Origin: Eubacteriales bacterium
GTDB lineage: Bacteria > Bacillota > Clostridia > Lachnospirales > Lachnospiraceae
Assembly: GCA_030524545.1 (NCBI GenBank)
Contig: JAUNGM010000016.1
Coordinates: forward strand, 1-64,000
DNA length: 64,000 nucleotides
Reading direction: 5' to 3'
The notes under the pieces: generated by a model
The model's input: only the letters and a program-made list of their open reading frames with translations
What the model was told of the DNA's origin: nothing
Database searches by the model: none
Shown: piece after piece, positions 33,764-42,781 of the stretch
How the letters are laid out: each line of letters opens with the position of its first letter
Numbering within the stretch: position 1 is the first letter of the stretch
Position numbers and translations under genes: made by a program

Positions 33764-34498
33764 TTAAAATGTACTATTCTCATCCAATTCATCAAGCAGG
33801 GCTCTGTAAAACTCTGCGGTTGCCATTTCCATGTAGGGAATGATCCAGATCAATGCAATATACAGGGTAAAAACGGAAAGCAGCATCATGGGGATAAAGC
33901 TGATCTTCAGAAGAAGAAGCCTGCCCGTTTTTCCTTTCAGCATGCGGACGCTGCTCTTCAGGGCATCTGTGCCGCCCATTTCCGGATGATCTGCCATCAG
34001 ATAATAGGTCATCTCAAAAGGCAGGGTCAGCAGCTCGCTCACAGCCATGGCGGCCAGCATCAGTACCAGGGTGGTGACTGCCCAATCAAGCTGTGCCTCA
34101 AGAGAAGTTCCTATCTCCATATTATAGAGGTAAATATTTACCGGAAGAGATACTGCAAGGCTGATCAGGCACAGGACAAAAGTAGCCACGATCACTTTAT
34201 CCGGATCGTTTCTGAAAAAATAGATCAGATCCTCCATTGAGTATGCACGGCCTCTGGCAACATTCAGGTACAGGTATCTGACACCCGCATAAAAGATGCC
34301 GAATACCAGTGTCAGGATGAACAAAAACACTTCGCTTATGATAATATCCGGAATTCCCGTTCCCGGAAAAAACATGGTGGTCAGCATATTCCCTGCAAAA
34401 CCAAGTGCCGTATATGCAAGCATTGCCATGATCAGCAATCCGGTTCTGCCCCTCATTGCCTGTTTTGCAGATAGCTTCAGGTCGCGTATACTTCTCAT
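33764..34498 (-). CDS. DUF975 family integral membrane protein
   Basis: The 244-residue hydrophobic protein begins MRSIRDLKLSAKQAMRGR, typical of DUF975 proteins, and has about five or six transmembrane segments (near 20-40, 50-75, 105-125, 135-160, 200-230). Motifs seen in the family include YLNVARGR, LPFEMTYYLMADHP and a loop with LKSSVRMLKGKTGRL. The function is not established. It lies 45 bases downstream of aspartokinase and may be the last gene of that operon. The start has AGGAGAAATGC upstream. Confidence 0.85.
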   Translation of the reverse strand: MRSIRDLKLSAKQAMRGRTGLLIMAMLAYTALGFAGNMLTTMFFPGTGIPDIIISEVFLFILTLVFGIFYAGVRYLYLNVARGRAYSMEDLIYFFRNDPDKVIVATFVLCLISLAVSLPVNIYLYNMEIGTSLEAQLDWAVTTLVLMLAAMAVSELLTLPFEMTYYLMADHPEMGGTDALKSSVRMLKGKTGRLLLLKISFIPMMLLSVFTLYIALIWIIPYMEMATAEFYRALLDELDENSTF

Positions 34499-34543
34499 GC
34501 ATTTCTCCTCTTATCGTTCCAATACCTCATTGCGGCAGATGCT

Positions 34544-35752
34544 CTAGTCTGCCAGGTTAAATGCGTCATGTACCGCATTCATGGCTCGGATACCGTCTTT
34601 TTCATTGATCAGGACGGTCACGCGGATTTCGGAAGTGGAAATCATATTGATATTCACGCCTTCATTATACAGGCTCTCGAACATCTTTGCAGCCACGCCC
34701 GGATTGCTCATCATGCCTGCTCCTACGATAGAAAGCTTCGCAATATTTCTCTCGGAATGCAGTTCCTTATATCCTAAGCGCGCCCGGTTTGCCTCCAGGA
34801 CGGCTACTGCATCCTCCATATCTTTCCCGTCTACGGTAAAGGAGATATCCTTGGTTCCGGCGCGTCCGATAGACTGCAGGATTACATCTACGTTGATATT
34901 TTTCTTAGCGAGAGTATCAAATACCTTGAATGCGGTACCCGGTACGTCCTTCAGGCCGAGAATCGCGATCCGCACAGCCTCCGTATCCAGCGCAACGCCG
35001 CTGATTAACATTCTTTCCACTGTAACTTCCTCCTTTACGACAGTTCCTTCACTATTATTCAGACTGGAGCGTACCACCAGCGGCACGCCGTATTTTTTCG
35101 CCATTTCCACGGAACGGTTGTGAAGTACGCCCGCTCCAAGTGTGGCCAGATCCAGCATCTCATCATAGGTGATTTCCTTCAGCTTCCTTGCATTCGGAAC
35201 CTTCCGCGGATCAGCGGTATAAACACCATCCACATCCGTATAAATTTCACAGGCATCCGCATGAAGGGCGGCCGCAAGAGCAACCGCTGTGGTATCGGAA
35301 CCGCCCCTTCCAAGGGTGGTATAGTCGTCATATTTATTAATTCCCTGGAAGCCTGTTACGATCACAATCTTACGATTTTCCAGCTCACGGCGGATACGCT
35401 CCGTATCGATCCGCTTCAAACGGGCATTTCCGTGGACGCTGGTCGTATGCATGGCAACCTGAAACGCATTCAGGGATACGGCCGGAACTCCCAGCTTATT
35501 CATAGCCATAGCCATCAAAGCCACAGACATCTGCTCTCCGATAGTAAAGAGCATATCCATTTCTCTTTTGGGCGGTTTTTCGTTAATATCCCGGGCCATG
35601 GCGATCAGCTCGTCCGTGTATTTGCCCATTGCAGACAAAACCACCACCACATCATTGCCTTTCTGATATTCTTCAATGCATCTGTTGGCTACATTGTAGA
35701 TTCTCTCCTTGTTTGCCACAGAAGTGCCGCCGAATTTTTTTACAATTAACAT
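34544..35752 (-). CDS. lysC: Aspartate kinase
   Basis: The 402-residue enzyme phosphorylates aspartate, the first step toward Lys, Thr and Met. The N-terminal kinase domain has KKFGGTSVANKERI, FTIGEQMSVAL, and TTLGRGGSDTTAVALAAAL. The C-terminal third holds two ACT domains (ALDTEAVRIAILGLKDVPG, LSIVGAGMMSNPGVAAKMFE) that usually bind feedback inhibitors. It lies 23 bases after the PGM-like kinase, in an operon of ACT protein, hom, kinase and aspartokinase, so threonine supply is the likely theme. The fold is that of single-chain class aspartokinases of Gram-positive bacteria with intact active site. Confidence 0.95.
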   Translation of the reverse strand: MLIVKKFGGTSVANKERIYNVANRCIEEYQKGNDVVVVLSAMGKYTDELIAMARDINEKPPKREMDMLFTIGEQMSVALMAMAMNKLGVPAVSLNAFQVAMHTTSVHGNARLKRIDTERIRRELENRKIVIVTGFQGINKYDDYTTLGRGGSDTTAVALAAALHADACEIYTDVDGVYTADPRKVPNARKLKEITYDEMLDLATLGAGVLHNRSVEMAKKYGVPLVVRSSLNNSEGTVVKEEVTVERMLISGVALDTEAVRIAILGLKDVPGTAFKVFDTLAKKNINVDVILQSIGRAGTKDISFTVDGKDMEDAVAVLEANRARLGYKELHSERNIAKLSIVGAGMMSNPGVAAKMFESLYNEGVNINMISTSEIRVTVLINEKDGIRAMNAVHDAFNLAD

Positions 35753-35775
35753 AGCTTCCTCCCGGTGTAAGCGCT

Positions 35776-36978
35776 TTATTTGGAAAATAAATATCCCATC
35801 AGATCCCAGCCGTGGGCAACGGTCATGCCGCCTTTGGCTGCTTCTTCTTCATTATAATGCCAGGTATGCACCTGCGGGGCGGTGCTGTCGTACAGAAGGT
35901 ACGGAACAGGCTCAGCCACATGGGTACGCACTTTGATCGGGGTGGGATGATCCGGAAGGATCAGCATACGGTAGTCTTCTCCGGAAGCATCCAGCCCTTC
36001 TTTTATAAGGCGGATCAGACGTCCGTCCAGGTACTCGATGGCTTTGATCTTTTTCTCCGTGCTTCCCTGATGGCCCATTTCATCCGGTGCCTCCACATGG
36101 ATATAGGCAAAATCATAGCCGTCTTCTGTCAAAGCCTTTACGGCTGCATTGGCCTTGCCCTCATAGTTGGTATTCAGGCCGCCGTTAGCACCTTCTACAA
36201 TAATGCGGTCCATCTCTGCCCCTATTGCGATTCCTTTCAGAAGGTCTACGGCAGAGATCATGACACCTTTTTTATGGTAGGCCTCCCAAAAGGAGGTAAG
36301 AACCGGTTTGGTGCCTGCACCCCAGAACCAGAAGCTGTTGGCCGGATTTAATCCTTTGGCCTTACGTTCCAGATTAATGGGATGATTCTTCAAAATCTCG
36401 TAGCTGCGCTCCTGCATATGGCGGAGCACCGGATCTGCAGGCAGATACTGTCCGATTTTCCGGGTCAGCACATCATGGGGCGGAGTCAGCTCCAGCACCT
36501 GGCCTTTGTCCCAGATCATGCAGTGGCGATAGCTGGTTCCTGTATAAAAGCTGTATGTCTCATTGGCAAGCTCCTTCGCCACGTCCTTCAGCAGTACATC
36601 CGCTTCCTCCGTGCTGATCTCATCGGAGCTGTGATCCAGAATGGTCTGTTCCTCATAAGGAACCTCTTCTTCCGTCAAAGTAACAATATTGCAGCGATAA
36701 ACCACATCGCTGTCCTTCATATCCACGCCGATGCTCAAAGCTTCCAGCGGAGAACGTCCTGTGTAATATTTCTTAGGATCATATCCCATAACAGACAGAT
36801 TGGCCGTGTCACTGCCCGGCGCCATTCCTTCCGGAATCGTCGGCACGGTACCGATTTCCGATACGGCAGCAAGGGCATCCATTACCGGTGTCTCTGCAAA
36901 AGAAAGCGGCGTCTGTCCCTGAAGCTCTTCCAAAGGCCAGTCCGCCATTCCGTCGCCTAAAACCACAACATATTTCAT
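35776..36978 (-). CDS. PGM-like proposed homoserine kinase (alkaline phosphatase superfamily)
   Basis: The 400-residue protein belongs to the cofactor-independent phosphoglycerate mutase superfamily of archaeal ApgM type. It starts MKYVVVLGDGMADWPLEELQ and has the catalytic-Ser motif GMAPGSDTANLSVMGYDP, the metal site AYIHVEAPDEMGHQGSTEKK and LILPDHPTPIKVRTH. A subgroup is annotated as proposed homoserine kinase because it clusters with threonine genes in organisms that lack ThrB. Here it lies between homoserine dehydrogenase and aspartokinase, so phosphorylation of homoserine rather than glycolysis is inferred. The classic GHMP-kinase ThrB is not in the window. The ATG has GAGGAGAAAATATT upstream. 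Confidence 0.85.
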   Translation of the reverse strand: MKYVVVLGDGMADWPLEELQGQTPLSFAETPVMDALAAVSEIGTVPTIPEGMAPGSDTANLSVMGYDPKKYYTGRSPLEALSIGVDMKDSDVVYRCNIVTLTEEEVPYEEQTILDHSSDEISTEEADVLLKDVAKELANETYSFYTGTSYRHCMIWDKGQVLELTPPHDVLTRKIGQYLPADPVLRHMQERSYEILKNHPINLERKAKGLNPANSFWFWGAGTKPVLTSFWEAYHKKGVMISAVDLLKGIAIGAEMDRIIVEGANGGLNTNYEGKANAAVKALTEDGYDFAYIHVEAPDEMGHQGSTEKKIKAIEYLDGRLIRLIKEGLDASGEDYRMLILPDHPTPIKVRTHVAEPVPYLLYDSTAPQVHTWHYNEEEAAKGGMTVAHGWDLMGYLFSK

Positions 36979-37060
36979 AATATTTTCTCCTCTAATCTAT
37001 CCCCGGCCCGCCAGGACCGGGCAAGACAGGAGCCGCAATCCGGCCCCTGTCTGATTCCTG

Positions 37061-38275
37061 TCAGTCTTTTACGCGGATCATGGTCAGAACGCTGTCGCCC
37101 AGAGCCCTGACTTTCTCTTTGTATTCTCCCTGTTTCATGGACCGGGTAATAAATGCAAATTCACCCGGCAGTTTTTTCAGATTGACGATTTCCACCTTGC
37201 CGAAAGCAGCTTCTACTTTATCCACGGTAGAGCCTCCGACTCTCACGAAAAATCTGCCTTCCACTTCGTCCATATCCATCAGGCACAGCGGACGGCTGCT
37301 CCAGTTAGTCATAATGTTCCTGTGAAGATGCTTGGCCTCGTCCACTACATCCGCCACAACTGCGCTCGCCGTAGGAAGCTTGCCTGCGCCGCTTCCGTAG
37401 AACATGGCATCGCCCAGTACATTACCATGGACAAAAACACCGTTAAACACGTCATTTACGCTGTAAAGGGGGCTGTTCTGTCCGAGAAGGAACGGTGCTA
37501 CCATCGCATAGAAAGAGCCGTCTCCCACCTTGCGGCTGGTTGCCAGAAGCTTAATGGTCATGCCAAGCTCCTTCGCATATTCCATATCCTCAGGAGTGAT
37601 TCTGGTGATTCCCTCCGTATAAATATCTTCATAATTGAGAAATCGGCCGTATGCCAGTGAGGAAAGAATCGCAATCTTGCGGCAGGCATCATAGCCTTCC
37701 ACATCTGCGGTAGGATCTGCCTCCGCATATCCCTTCGCCTGTGCTTCCTTCAATACGGTATCGAATTCGCATCCTTCCGTACTCATCTTGTACAGCATAT
37801 AGTTGGTCGTTCCGTTGAGAATGCCTGTAATCTCGTCGATCTCATCTGCCGTAAGGGAGGAGTTCAGCGCACGGATAATGGGGATTCCGCCTCCGCAGCT
37901 TGCTTCAAATAAGAAATTGATATCTCTTTCCCTTGCGATTTCCATCAGCTCCGGGCCATGCTTGGCTACCAGAGCCTTATTGGATGTGCAGACGCTTTTG
38001 CCTGCCAGAAGCGCTCTTTTGACAAAAGTATACGCAGGCTCGATTCCGCCCATGACCTCTACCACAATATCTACTTCCGGATCATTGGCAATCACTTCAT
38101 AGTCATGCACCAGCACATCCTGTACCGGGTCTCCCGGAAAATCACGCAGATCCAGGACATATTTGATATTGATTTCCACTCCTGCGCGCTTATTGATACT
38201 CTTATGATTCGTGTTGATAACTTCTACCACACCGCTTCCTACGGTGCCGTATCCTAATACTGCTATATTGACCAT
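37061..38275 (-). CDS. hom: Homoserine dehydrogenase
   Basis: The 404-residue enzyme reduces aspartate semialdehyde to homoserine. It has the N-terminal NAD(P)-binding Rossmann motif (VLGYGTVGSGVVEVI), the catalytic core with LSSLAYGRF and GGGIPIIRALNSSL, INGTTNYMLYKM-like GILNGTTNYM, and a C-terminal ACT domain (about 330-400, GRFFVRVGGSTVDKVEAAFGKV). The ACT domain is usually the threonine feedback site. It is 35 bases downstream of the ACT-domain gene and 82 bases upstream of the PGM-like homoserine kinase, with a GC-rich hairpin (GACAGG...CCTGTC, near 37025-37051) in the latter gap. Confidence 0.96.
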   Translation of the reverse strand: MVNIAVLGYGTVGSGVVEVINTNHKSINKRAGVEINIKYVLDLRDFPGDPVQDVLVHDYEVIANDPEVDIVVEVMGGIEPAYTFVKRALLAGKSVCTSNKALVAKHGPELMEIARERDINFLFEASCGGGIPIIRALNSSLTADEIDEITGILNGTTNYMLYKMSTEGCEFDTVLKEAQAKGYAEADPTADVEGYDACRKIAILSSLAYGRFLNYEDIYTEGITRITPEDMEYAKELGMTIKLLATSRKVGDGSFYAMVAPFLLGQNSPLYSVNDVFNGVFVHGNVLGDAMFYGSGAGKLPTASAVVADVVDEAKHLHRNIMTNWSSRPLCLMDMDEVEGRFFVRVGGSTVDKVEAAFGKVEIVNLKKLPGEFAFITRSMKQGEYKEKVRALGDSVLTMIRVKD

Positions 38276-38310
38276 GCTGTCCTCCCTATGTGCTTATTCT
38301 GCGGTTCCTT

Positions 38311-38763
38311 CTATTCCCTGCCCAAAATCTTCAGATAATGGATACCTTCACTCTGTTCGATCATTTCTACCATAGCCTCTGCATCTCCCTTGCCGGGAAG
38401 AATATCCACACTCAGCGTCAGAGTAGCAACACCATTGATCGGGATACTCTGATGAATGGTAAGGATATTGCCGTGAAAACGTGCAATGGTCTGAAGCACG
38501 TTTGACAAAAGGCCCGGCTCATCATCCATCTGAATGATGAATGTGATCGTTTTTCCTTTTGCTTCTTCGTGAAAGGGAAAAATATCGTCCTTATATTTAT
38601 AGAAGGAACTGCGGCTGATTCCCGTCTGCTCGGCCGCCTCCTGGACAGTGCGGACCTTCTCCGTATCCAGCAGCCGCTTGGCTTCCACAACTTTCAGGAG
38701 CACTTCCGGAACAGCACGTTCTCTCACTACGAAGTATTTCTTTTTTTCTACTGGTTTCTGCAT
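38311..38763 (-). CDS. UPF0735/PheB-like ACT domain protein
   Basis: The 150-residue protein begins MQKPVEKKKYFVVRERAVPE, the usual start of UPF0735 ACT proteins. It has a helix-turn-helix-like N-terminal part (TVQEAAEQTGISRSSFYKYK) followed by an ACT domain (about 75-148, FIIQMDDEPGLLSNVLQTIA, GVATLTLSVDIL). The combination suggests an amino-acid-responsive regulator, and its place as first gene of the threonine operon fits that. The ATG at 38763 has AGGAAGGTCGAA upstream and gives the normal family length; the upstream in-frame ATGs are ignored. Its role is not experimentally defined as far as I know. Confidence 0.85.
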   Translation of the reverse strand: MQKPVEKKKYFVVRERAVPEVLLKVVEAKRLLDTEKVRTVQEAAEQTGISRSSFYKYKDDIFPFHEEAKGKTITFIIQMDDEPGLLSNVLQTIARFHGNILTIHQSIPINGVATLTLSVDILPGKGDAEAMVEMIEQSEGIHYLKILGRE

Positions 38764-38824
38764 TTCGACCTTCCTATTTATCAGATGTCCGTTTTTTACA
38801 GACATTTGTTTTTCCACGAAAGAT

Positions 38825-38853
38825 ATCTTATCACACTGCTCCAAACTCTGCAA
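38825..38853 (-). promoter_or_regulatory. Promoter of the threonine operon
   Basis: On the minus strand TTGCAG (38848-38853), a 17-base spacer and TAAGAT (38825-38830) precede the ACT gene by about 60 bases. No riboswitch or T-box is visible between it and the gene. Confidence 0.6.
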
Positions 38854-38891
38854 GACATTTTTTTGCGTCTGTTTTACTCTTTTATGCTTTT

Positions 38892-38924
38892 GTTCCTGTT
38901 CACGCCTTCGGCATAAACAGGAAC
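38892..38924. other. Strong hairpin immediately after prfB
   Basis: GTTCCTGTT and AACAGGAAC enclose a second short stem around CTTCGG, a few bases beyond the prfB stop. No T-run follows on the minus strand, so it may protect the 3' end or act with a factor rather than as an intrinsic terminator. Confidence 0.6.
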
Positions 38925-38928
38925 GAAT

Positions 38929-40057
38929 TCATTCTGCTGACTCCGGCCTTTTGGACAAGGCAATCCACTTCAGATATGCATTAATGAAAAGGTCGATCCC
39001 TCCGTCCATAACTGCGTCTACATTACCGGTTTCTTCACTGGTACGGTGATCTTTGACCATGGTATAGGGCTGCATAACATAAGAACGGATCTGGTTGCCC
39101 CAGCCGATGTCCGTTACTTCCCCGCGGATACCGGAGAGCTTGGCTTCCGCTTCCTGTTGTTTCAGGAGATACAGCTTGGCTTTCAGCATCTGCATGGCCT
39201 TGTCCTTATTCATATGCTGGGAACGTTCGTTCTGACACTGTACCACAATTCCGGTCGGGAAGTGGGTAATTCGGATGGCAGAGGATGTTTTGTTGATATG
39301 CTGTCCGCCTGCGCCGCTGCTTCGGTAGGTATCAATACGGATGTCTTCGTCATTGATCTCTACATCAAGATCTTTTTCGATATCCGGCATGACATCACAG
39401 GAAACAAAGGAAGTCTGACGCTTGCCTGCCGCATTGAAAGGAGAAATCCGCACAAGACGATGGACTCCTTTCTCGGATTTCAGATAGCCATACGCATTCT
39501 GCCCGTTGACCTGGAAAGTGACGGATTTAATGCCCGCCTCATCGCCGTCCAGATAATCCAGAATTTCCAGGGTAAAGCCCTTGCGGTCCGCCCAGCGGGT
39601 GTACATGCGGTAAAGCATGCTGCACCAGTCACAGGCTTCGGTTCCGCCGGCTCCGGCGTTCAGCTTGATGATCGCGTTTTCCGTGTCGTATTCTCCGGAT
39701 AAGAGTGTTTTTATCCTGATCGTATCAAAGTCCTTCTCAAACTGATCCAGCATTTCCTGAATCTCCGGAATCAGATCCGGATCGTTTTCTTCGTAGCCCA
39801 TCTCGATCATGGTTTCCATGTCTTCCATCTGGGTGACAAGACTCCGGTACGTCTCCATGTCATCTTTCAGACTTTTTAATTCTTTCATTTTCATCTGGGA
39901 CTTTTCTGCATCATCCCAGAAATCAGGCGCTTCCATTTCGCGCTCTAATTCTTCAACCCGCTGCTCTTTATTAGCCAGGTCAAAGTGAATCCCTCACTTC
40001 CACTAATGGTTCTGTATAGGCGGCAAGAACTGTCTTGAACTGATCTAATTCAACCAT
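38929..40057 (-). CDS. prfB: Peptide chain release factor 2, programmed +1 frameshift
   Basis: RF2 reads UGA and UAA stops. Translation starts at the ATG at 40057 behind AGAAGGTGAAGCT and encodes 25 codons (MVELDQFKTVLAAYTEPLVE then VRDSL) to an in-frame TGA at 39980-39982. The site CTTTGAC (39979-39985) is the classic RF2 slip sequence, with an AGGGAT Shine-Dalgarno-like stretch upstream. A +1 shift continues as LDLANKEQRVEELEREMEAPDFWDD to 38929. The main frame has the anticodon-mimic region with SPF in RISPFNAAGKRQ and the GGQ motif in SSGAGGQHINKTSSAIRITH. About 360 residues in total; the arrangement autoregulates RF2 level. Confidence 0.97.
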
Positions 40058-40285
40058 AGCTTCACCTTCTTTCTTTTACTTAGGGAATGTCTGCATCCGC
40101 AGGCATTCTCCCCTGGTTGGATTTCATTCCGGTTGAAATTTTTTTGCCGTTTTGCATCCTGCCATCTGTTTATGTACAGGCGACAGGTTGTCAATGTATA
40201 CAATAGCATATTAGGAAGGAAAAGGCAATTAGGGATTTTCGGGAGATGTTCGGGGAAGGAATTCCCGGAGTAAAATGCCGGAGAT

Positions 40286-40319
40286 TTAAAACCCCTCTAC
40301 TGGATGTGCAATAGAGGGG
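40286..40319 (-). terminator. Rho-independent terminator after the DapF-like gene
   Basis: On the minus strand CCCCTCTA, a 12-base loop and TAGAGGGG are followed by TTTTAAAT. It lies 14 bases past the stop codon. Confidence 0.85.
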
Positions 40320-40332
40320 ATTCTGATATTCT

Positions 40333-41181
40333 TTATGAAAAGAAGCTTTCTGCAATACTTACATCTGCAATATAGCCGACGCTGCCGGTCATGTAAATGG
40401 TGCCGTCTTCCTTGATGTCAATCTGGATCATGCCGCCTGGCTGGTTGACGTTGATACGGTCTTCTACAAGGCCAAGGCGGTGGGCTGCAATGGCTGCTGC
40501 GCAGCTTCCTGTTCCGGAGGCTTTGGTGTAGCCGCTTCCGCGCTCCCAGATTTCGATATCCAGGTTTCCTTTGTCAATCTGGTGACAGATCTGAAGATTC
40601 ATGCGCTCAGGGAACTGGTCTGCGTTTTCGACGTAGGGGCCGAGTTCCTTTGCCATCTCCGAAGTTACTTTATCTGCAAAGATAATGCAATGCGGGTTTC
40701 CTACAGTGAGACAGGTTGCTTTGTATTCTTTGCTGTTGAATGTGAAAGGCTCGTTGATGACCTCACGGACTTCACCTGTCACAGGAATTTCCCGGGAAAT
40801 AAAGGAGGCTTTCCCCATGTTTACACGAAACTCCGTGGCACGGCTGTTCAGACATTCCACTTCGATCGAGCCGGACAGGGTTTCTATGGAAAACTTCTGC
40901 TCACTTACATATTCCTGATCCATAAGATATTTGGCAAAAATACGTACGCCGTTGCCGCTGATGGCAGACTCGCTTCCGTCAGAATTGTAAATGTGTACGC
41001 CCATTTTTCCATTAATCTCCACAGGGCCGTAAAGCACACCGTCCGCACCAAGGCCGAAACCGCGCTGGCACATCAGTGCAATTTTCTTTCCCTGGAGCTG
41101 TATACGGTTTTTATTCGGATCCAGAATCAGGTAATCATTCCCCAAACCCTGGTATTTCATCATCGTAATACAATCCTTCAT
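40333..41181 (-). CDS. DapF-like protein with Ser at both catalytic Cys positions
   Basis: The 282-residue protein is clearly of the diaminopimelate epimerase fold: KYQGLGNDYLILD at the start, CQRGFGLGADGVL, HIYNSDGSESA, LTVGNPHCIIF. DapF normally uses two Cys, in the boxes CGNG.R and ACGTG.CA. Here they read ISGNGVRIFA and ASGTGSCAAA, so both Cys are Ser (codons AGC and TCC). The preceding substrate box usually RG.GET reads RGSGYT, so a ligand contact is changed too. This makes ordinary LL/meso-DAP epimerisation doubtful, though annotation pipelines call such proteins DapF. The ATG at 41181 follows GAGAGGAAATTGCC. It is 112 bases downstream of metY, on the same strand. Confidence 0.85.
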   Translation of the reverse strand: MKDCITMMKYQGLGNDYLILDPNKNRIQLQGKKIALMCQRGFGLGADGVLYGPVEINGKMGVHIYNSDGSESAISGNGVRIFAKYLMDQEYVSEQKFSIETLSGSIEVECLNSRATEFRVNMGKASFISREIPVTGEVREVINEPFTFNSKEYKATCLTVGNPHCIIFADKVTSEMAKELGPYVENADQFPERMNLQICHQIDKGNLDIEIWERGSGYTKASGTGSCAAAIAAHRLGLVEDRINVNQPGGMIQIDIKEDGTIYMTGSVGYIADVSIAESFFS

Positions 41182-41293
41182 GGCAATTTCCTCTCTTTCC
41201 CAAAGCAATCCGTAGTTGTTTAGTATTATTATACATTTTATTTTTACCATGTATATAGAAGAAATTGCTTGTTACCTTGCAAAAAATGTGGTT

Positions 41294-42583
41294 TTATTTG
41301 ATTTTATCAAATGCCTGCTCCAGATCTTCGATGATATCATCAATATGCTCCGTACCAATGGAGAGACGGATGGTATTCGGCTTGATTCCCGCTGCAAGCT
41401 GGGCCTCGGTGCTGAGCTGGGCGTGAGTGGTGGTTGCAGGATGAATCACCAGAGATTTCACATCCGCTACATTGGCAAGGAGGGAAAACAGCTCCAGGTT
41501 GTCGATAAACTTCTGCGCTTCTTCCACACCGCCCTTGATCTCAAAGGTAAAGATGGATGCACCTCCGTTCGGGAAGTATCTCTCATACAGAGCATGCTGC
41601 GGATGATCCTGAAGGGACGGATGGTTCACCTTCTCTACAAGCGGATGATCTTTCAGGTAGTCTACAGCTTTCCGTGCATTCTCTGCGTGACGATCCAGAC
41701 GAAGGGAAAGTGTTTCCAGCCCCTGGAGAAGAATGAAGGCATTGAACGGGGAAATCGTAGCGCCTGTGTCACGGAGGAGAATTGCCCGGATATAGGTTAC
41801 AAATGCTGCTGCTCCCACGGCCTTTGTAAAAGAAACACCATGGTAACTCGGGTTCGGCTCTGTAAACTGCGGGAATTTCCCGGAAGCTTCCCAGTCAAAC
41901 TTACCGCTGTCTACAATGACACCGCCGAGAGATGTTCCGTGGCCGCCGATAAATTTGGTTGCGGAATGTACCACAACATCAGCGCCGTGCTCAATCGGAC
42001 GGATCAGGTACGGAGTACCAAAGGTATTGTCAATTACCAGCGGGATCTGATGGCTGTGTGCAATTTCTGCCAGAGCATCAATATCCGGAATATCGGAGTT
42101 TGGATTTCCCAACGTCTCCACATACAGAATCTTTGTATTCGGTAAAATCGCTGCCTTTACTTCTTCCAGATTATGAATATCTACAAACGTTGTGCTGATT
42201 CCATAATCACGAAGCGTAGCGTCCAGAAGATTATAGCTGCCGCCGTAGATGGTATTCTGTGCTACCACATGATCACCGGCTTTGGCCAGTGCCTGAATCG
42301 TGTAGGTAATGGCTGCCGCTCCGGAAGCTACCGCAAGACCTGCCACACCGCCTTCCAAAGCGGCTACACGATCCTCAAAAACACCCTGGGTAGAGTTTGT
42401 CAGACGTCCGTAAATGTTACCGCCCTCTGCCAGCCCGAAACGTGCTGCTGCCTGTGCGCAGTCTTTAAATACATAAGAAGTTGTCTGATAGATCGGTACT
42501 GCGCGTGCATCTGTTGCCACATCCGGCTGTTCCTGTCCTACATGAAGCTGTAATGTCTCAAATCTGTAATTTTTCTTTGCCAT
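41294..42583 (-). CDS. metY: O-acetylhomoserine sulfhydrylase (PLP)
   Basis: The 429-residue PLP enzyme of the Cys/Met metabolism family makes homocysteine from O-acetylhomoserine and sulfide. Motifs are [40 protein letters not shown], and the Schiff-base Lys in [13 protein letters not shown], with [13 protein letters not shown] near the end. Length and the [11 protein letters not shown] start fit MetY rather than cystathionine gamma-synthase. A leader of about 310 bases upstream carries a promoter, a structured RNA and a Cys-rich small ORF, so control by sulfur or cysteine supply is likely. The ATG has CACAGGATATAAATT upstream. Confidence 0.94.
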   Translation of the reverse strand: MAKKNYRFETLQLHVGQEQPDVATDARAVPIYQTTSYVFKDCAQAAARFGLAEGGNIYGRLTNSTQGVFEDRVAALEGGVAGLAVASGAAAITYTIQALAKAGDHVVAQNTIYGGSYNLLDATLRDYGISTTFVDIHNLEEVKAAILPNTKILYVETLGNPNSDIPDIDALAEIAHSHQIPLVIDNTFGTPYLIRPIEHGADVVVHSATKFIGGHGTSLGGVIVDSGKFDWEASGKFPQFTEPNPSYHGVSFTKAVGAAAFVTYIRAILLRDTGATISPFNAFILLQGLETLSLRLDRHAENARKAVDYLKDHPLVEKVNHPSLQDHPQHALYERYFPNGGASIFTFEIKGGVEEAQKFIDNLELFSLLANVADVKSLVIHPATTTHAQLSTEAQLAAGIKPNTIRLSIGTEHIDDIIEDLEQAFDKIK

Positions 42584-42701
42584 AATTTATATCCTGTGAT
42601 CATCCGGAATGTTCCATAAGCCCGGCAGAGTATCTGCTGCCGGATAATCACTTATCCTTTCTATTATTATATATGATCATGAATGTCATTGACTGCCGGT
42701 A

Positions 42702-42770
42702 TTATCTGCAGCAGCACATTCGTCCATTCCGAAAATTTTCTCTCAGCAGTTCTTGAAATAAGTGATTCAT
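42702..42770 (-). CDS. Putative cysteine leader peptide upstream of metY
   Basis: A 22-codon ORF begins at the ATG at 42770 behind a perfect AGGAGG (42776-42781, five-base spacing). It encodes MNHLFQELLRENFRNGRM followed by Cys-Cys-Cys-Arg and a TAA stop. Three consecutive TGC codons just before the stop are what a ribosome-mediated attenuator sensing charged Cys-tRNA would need. Poly-Cys upstream ORFs of this kind are known to control sulfur genes in actinobacteria. After it come a hairpin (near 42618-42640) and then metY. Leader function is inferred. Confidence 0.7.
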   Translation of the reverse strand: MNHLFQELLRENFRNGRMCCCR

Positions 42771-42781
42771 GTTATCCTCCT

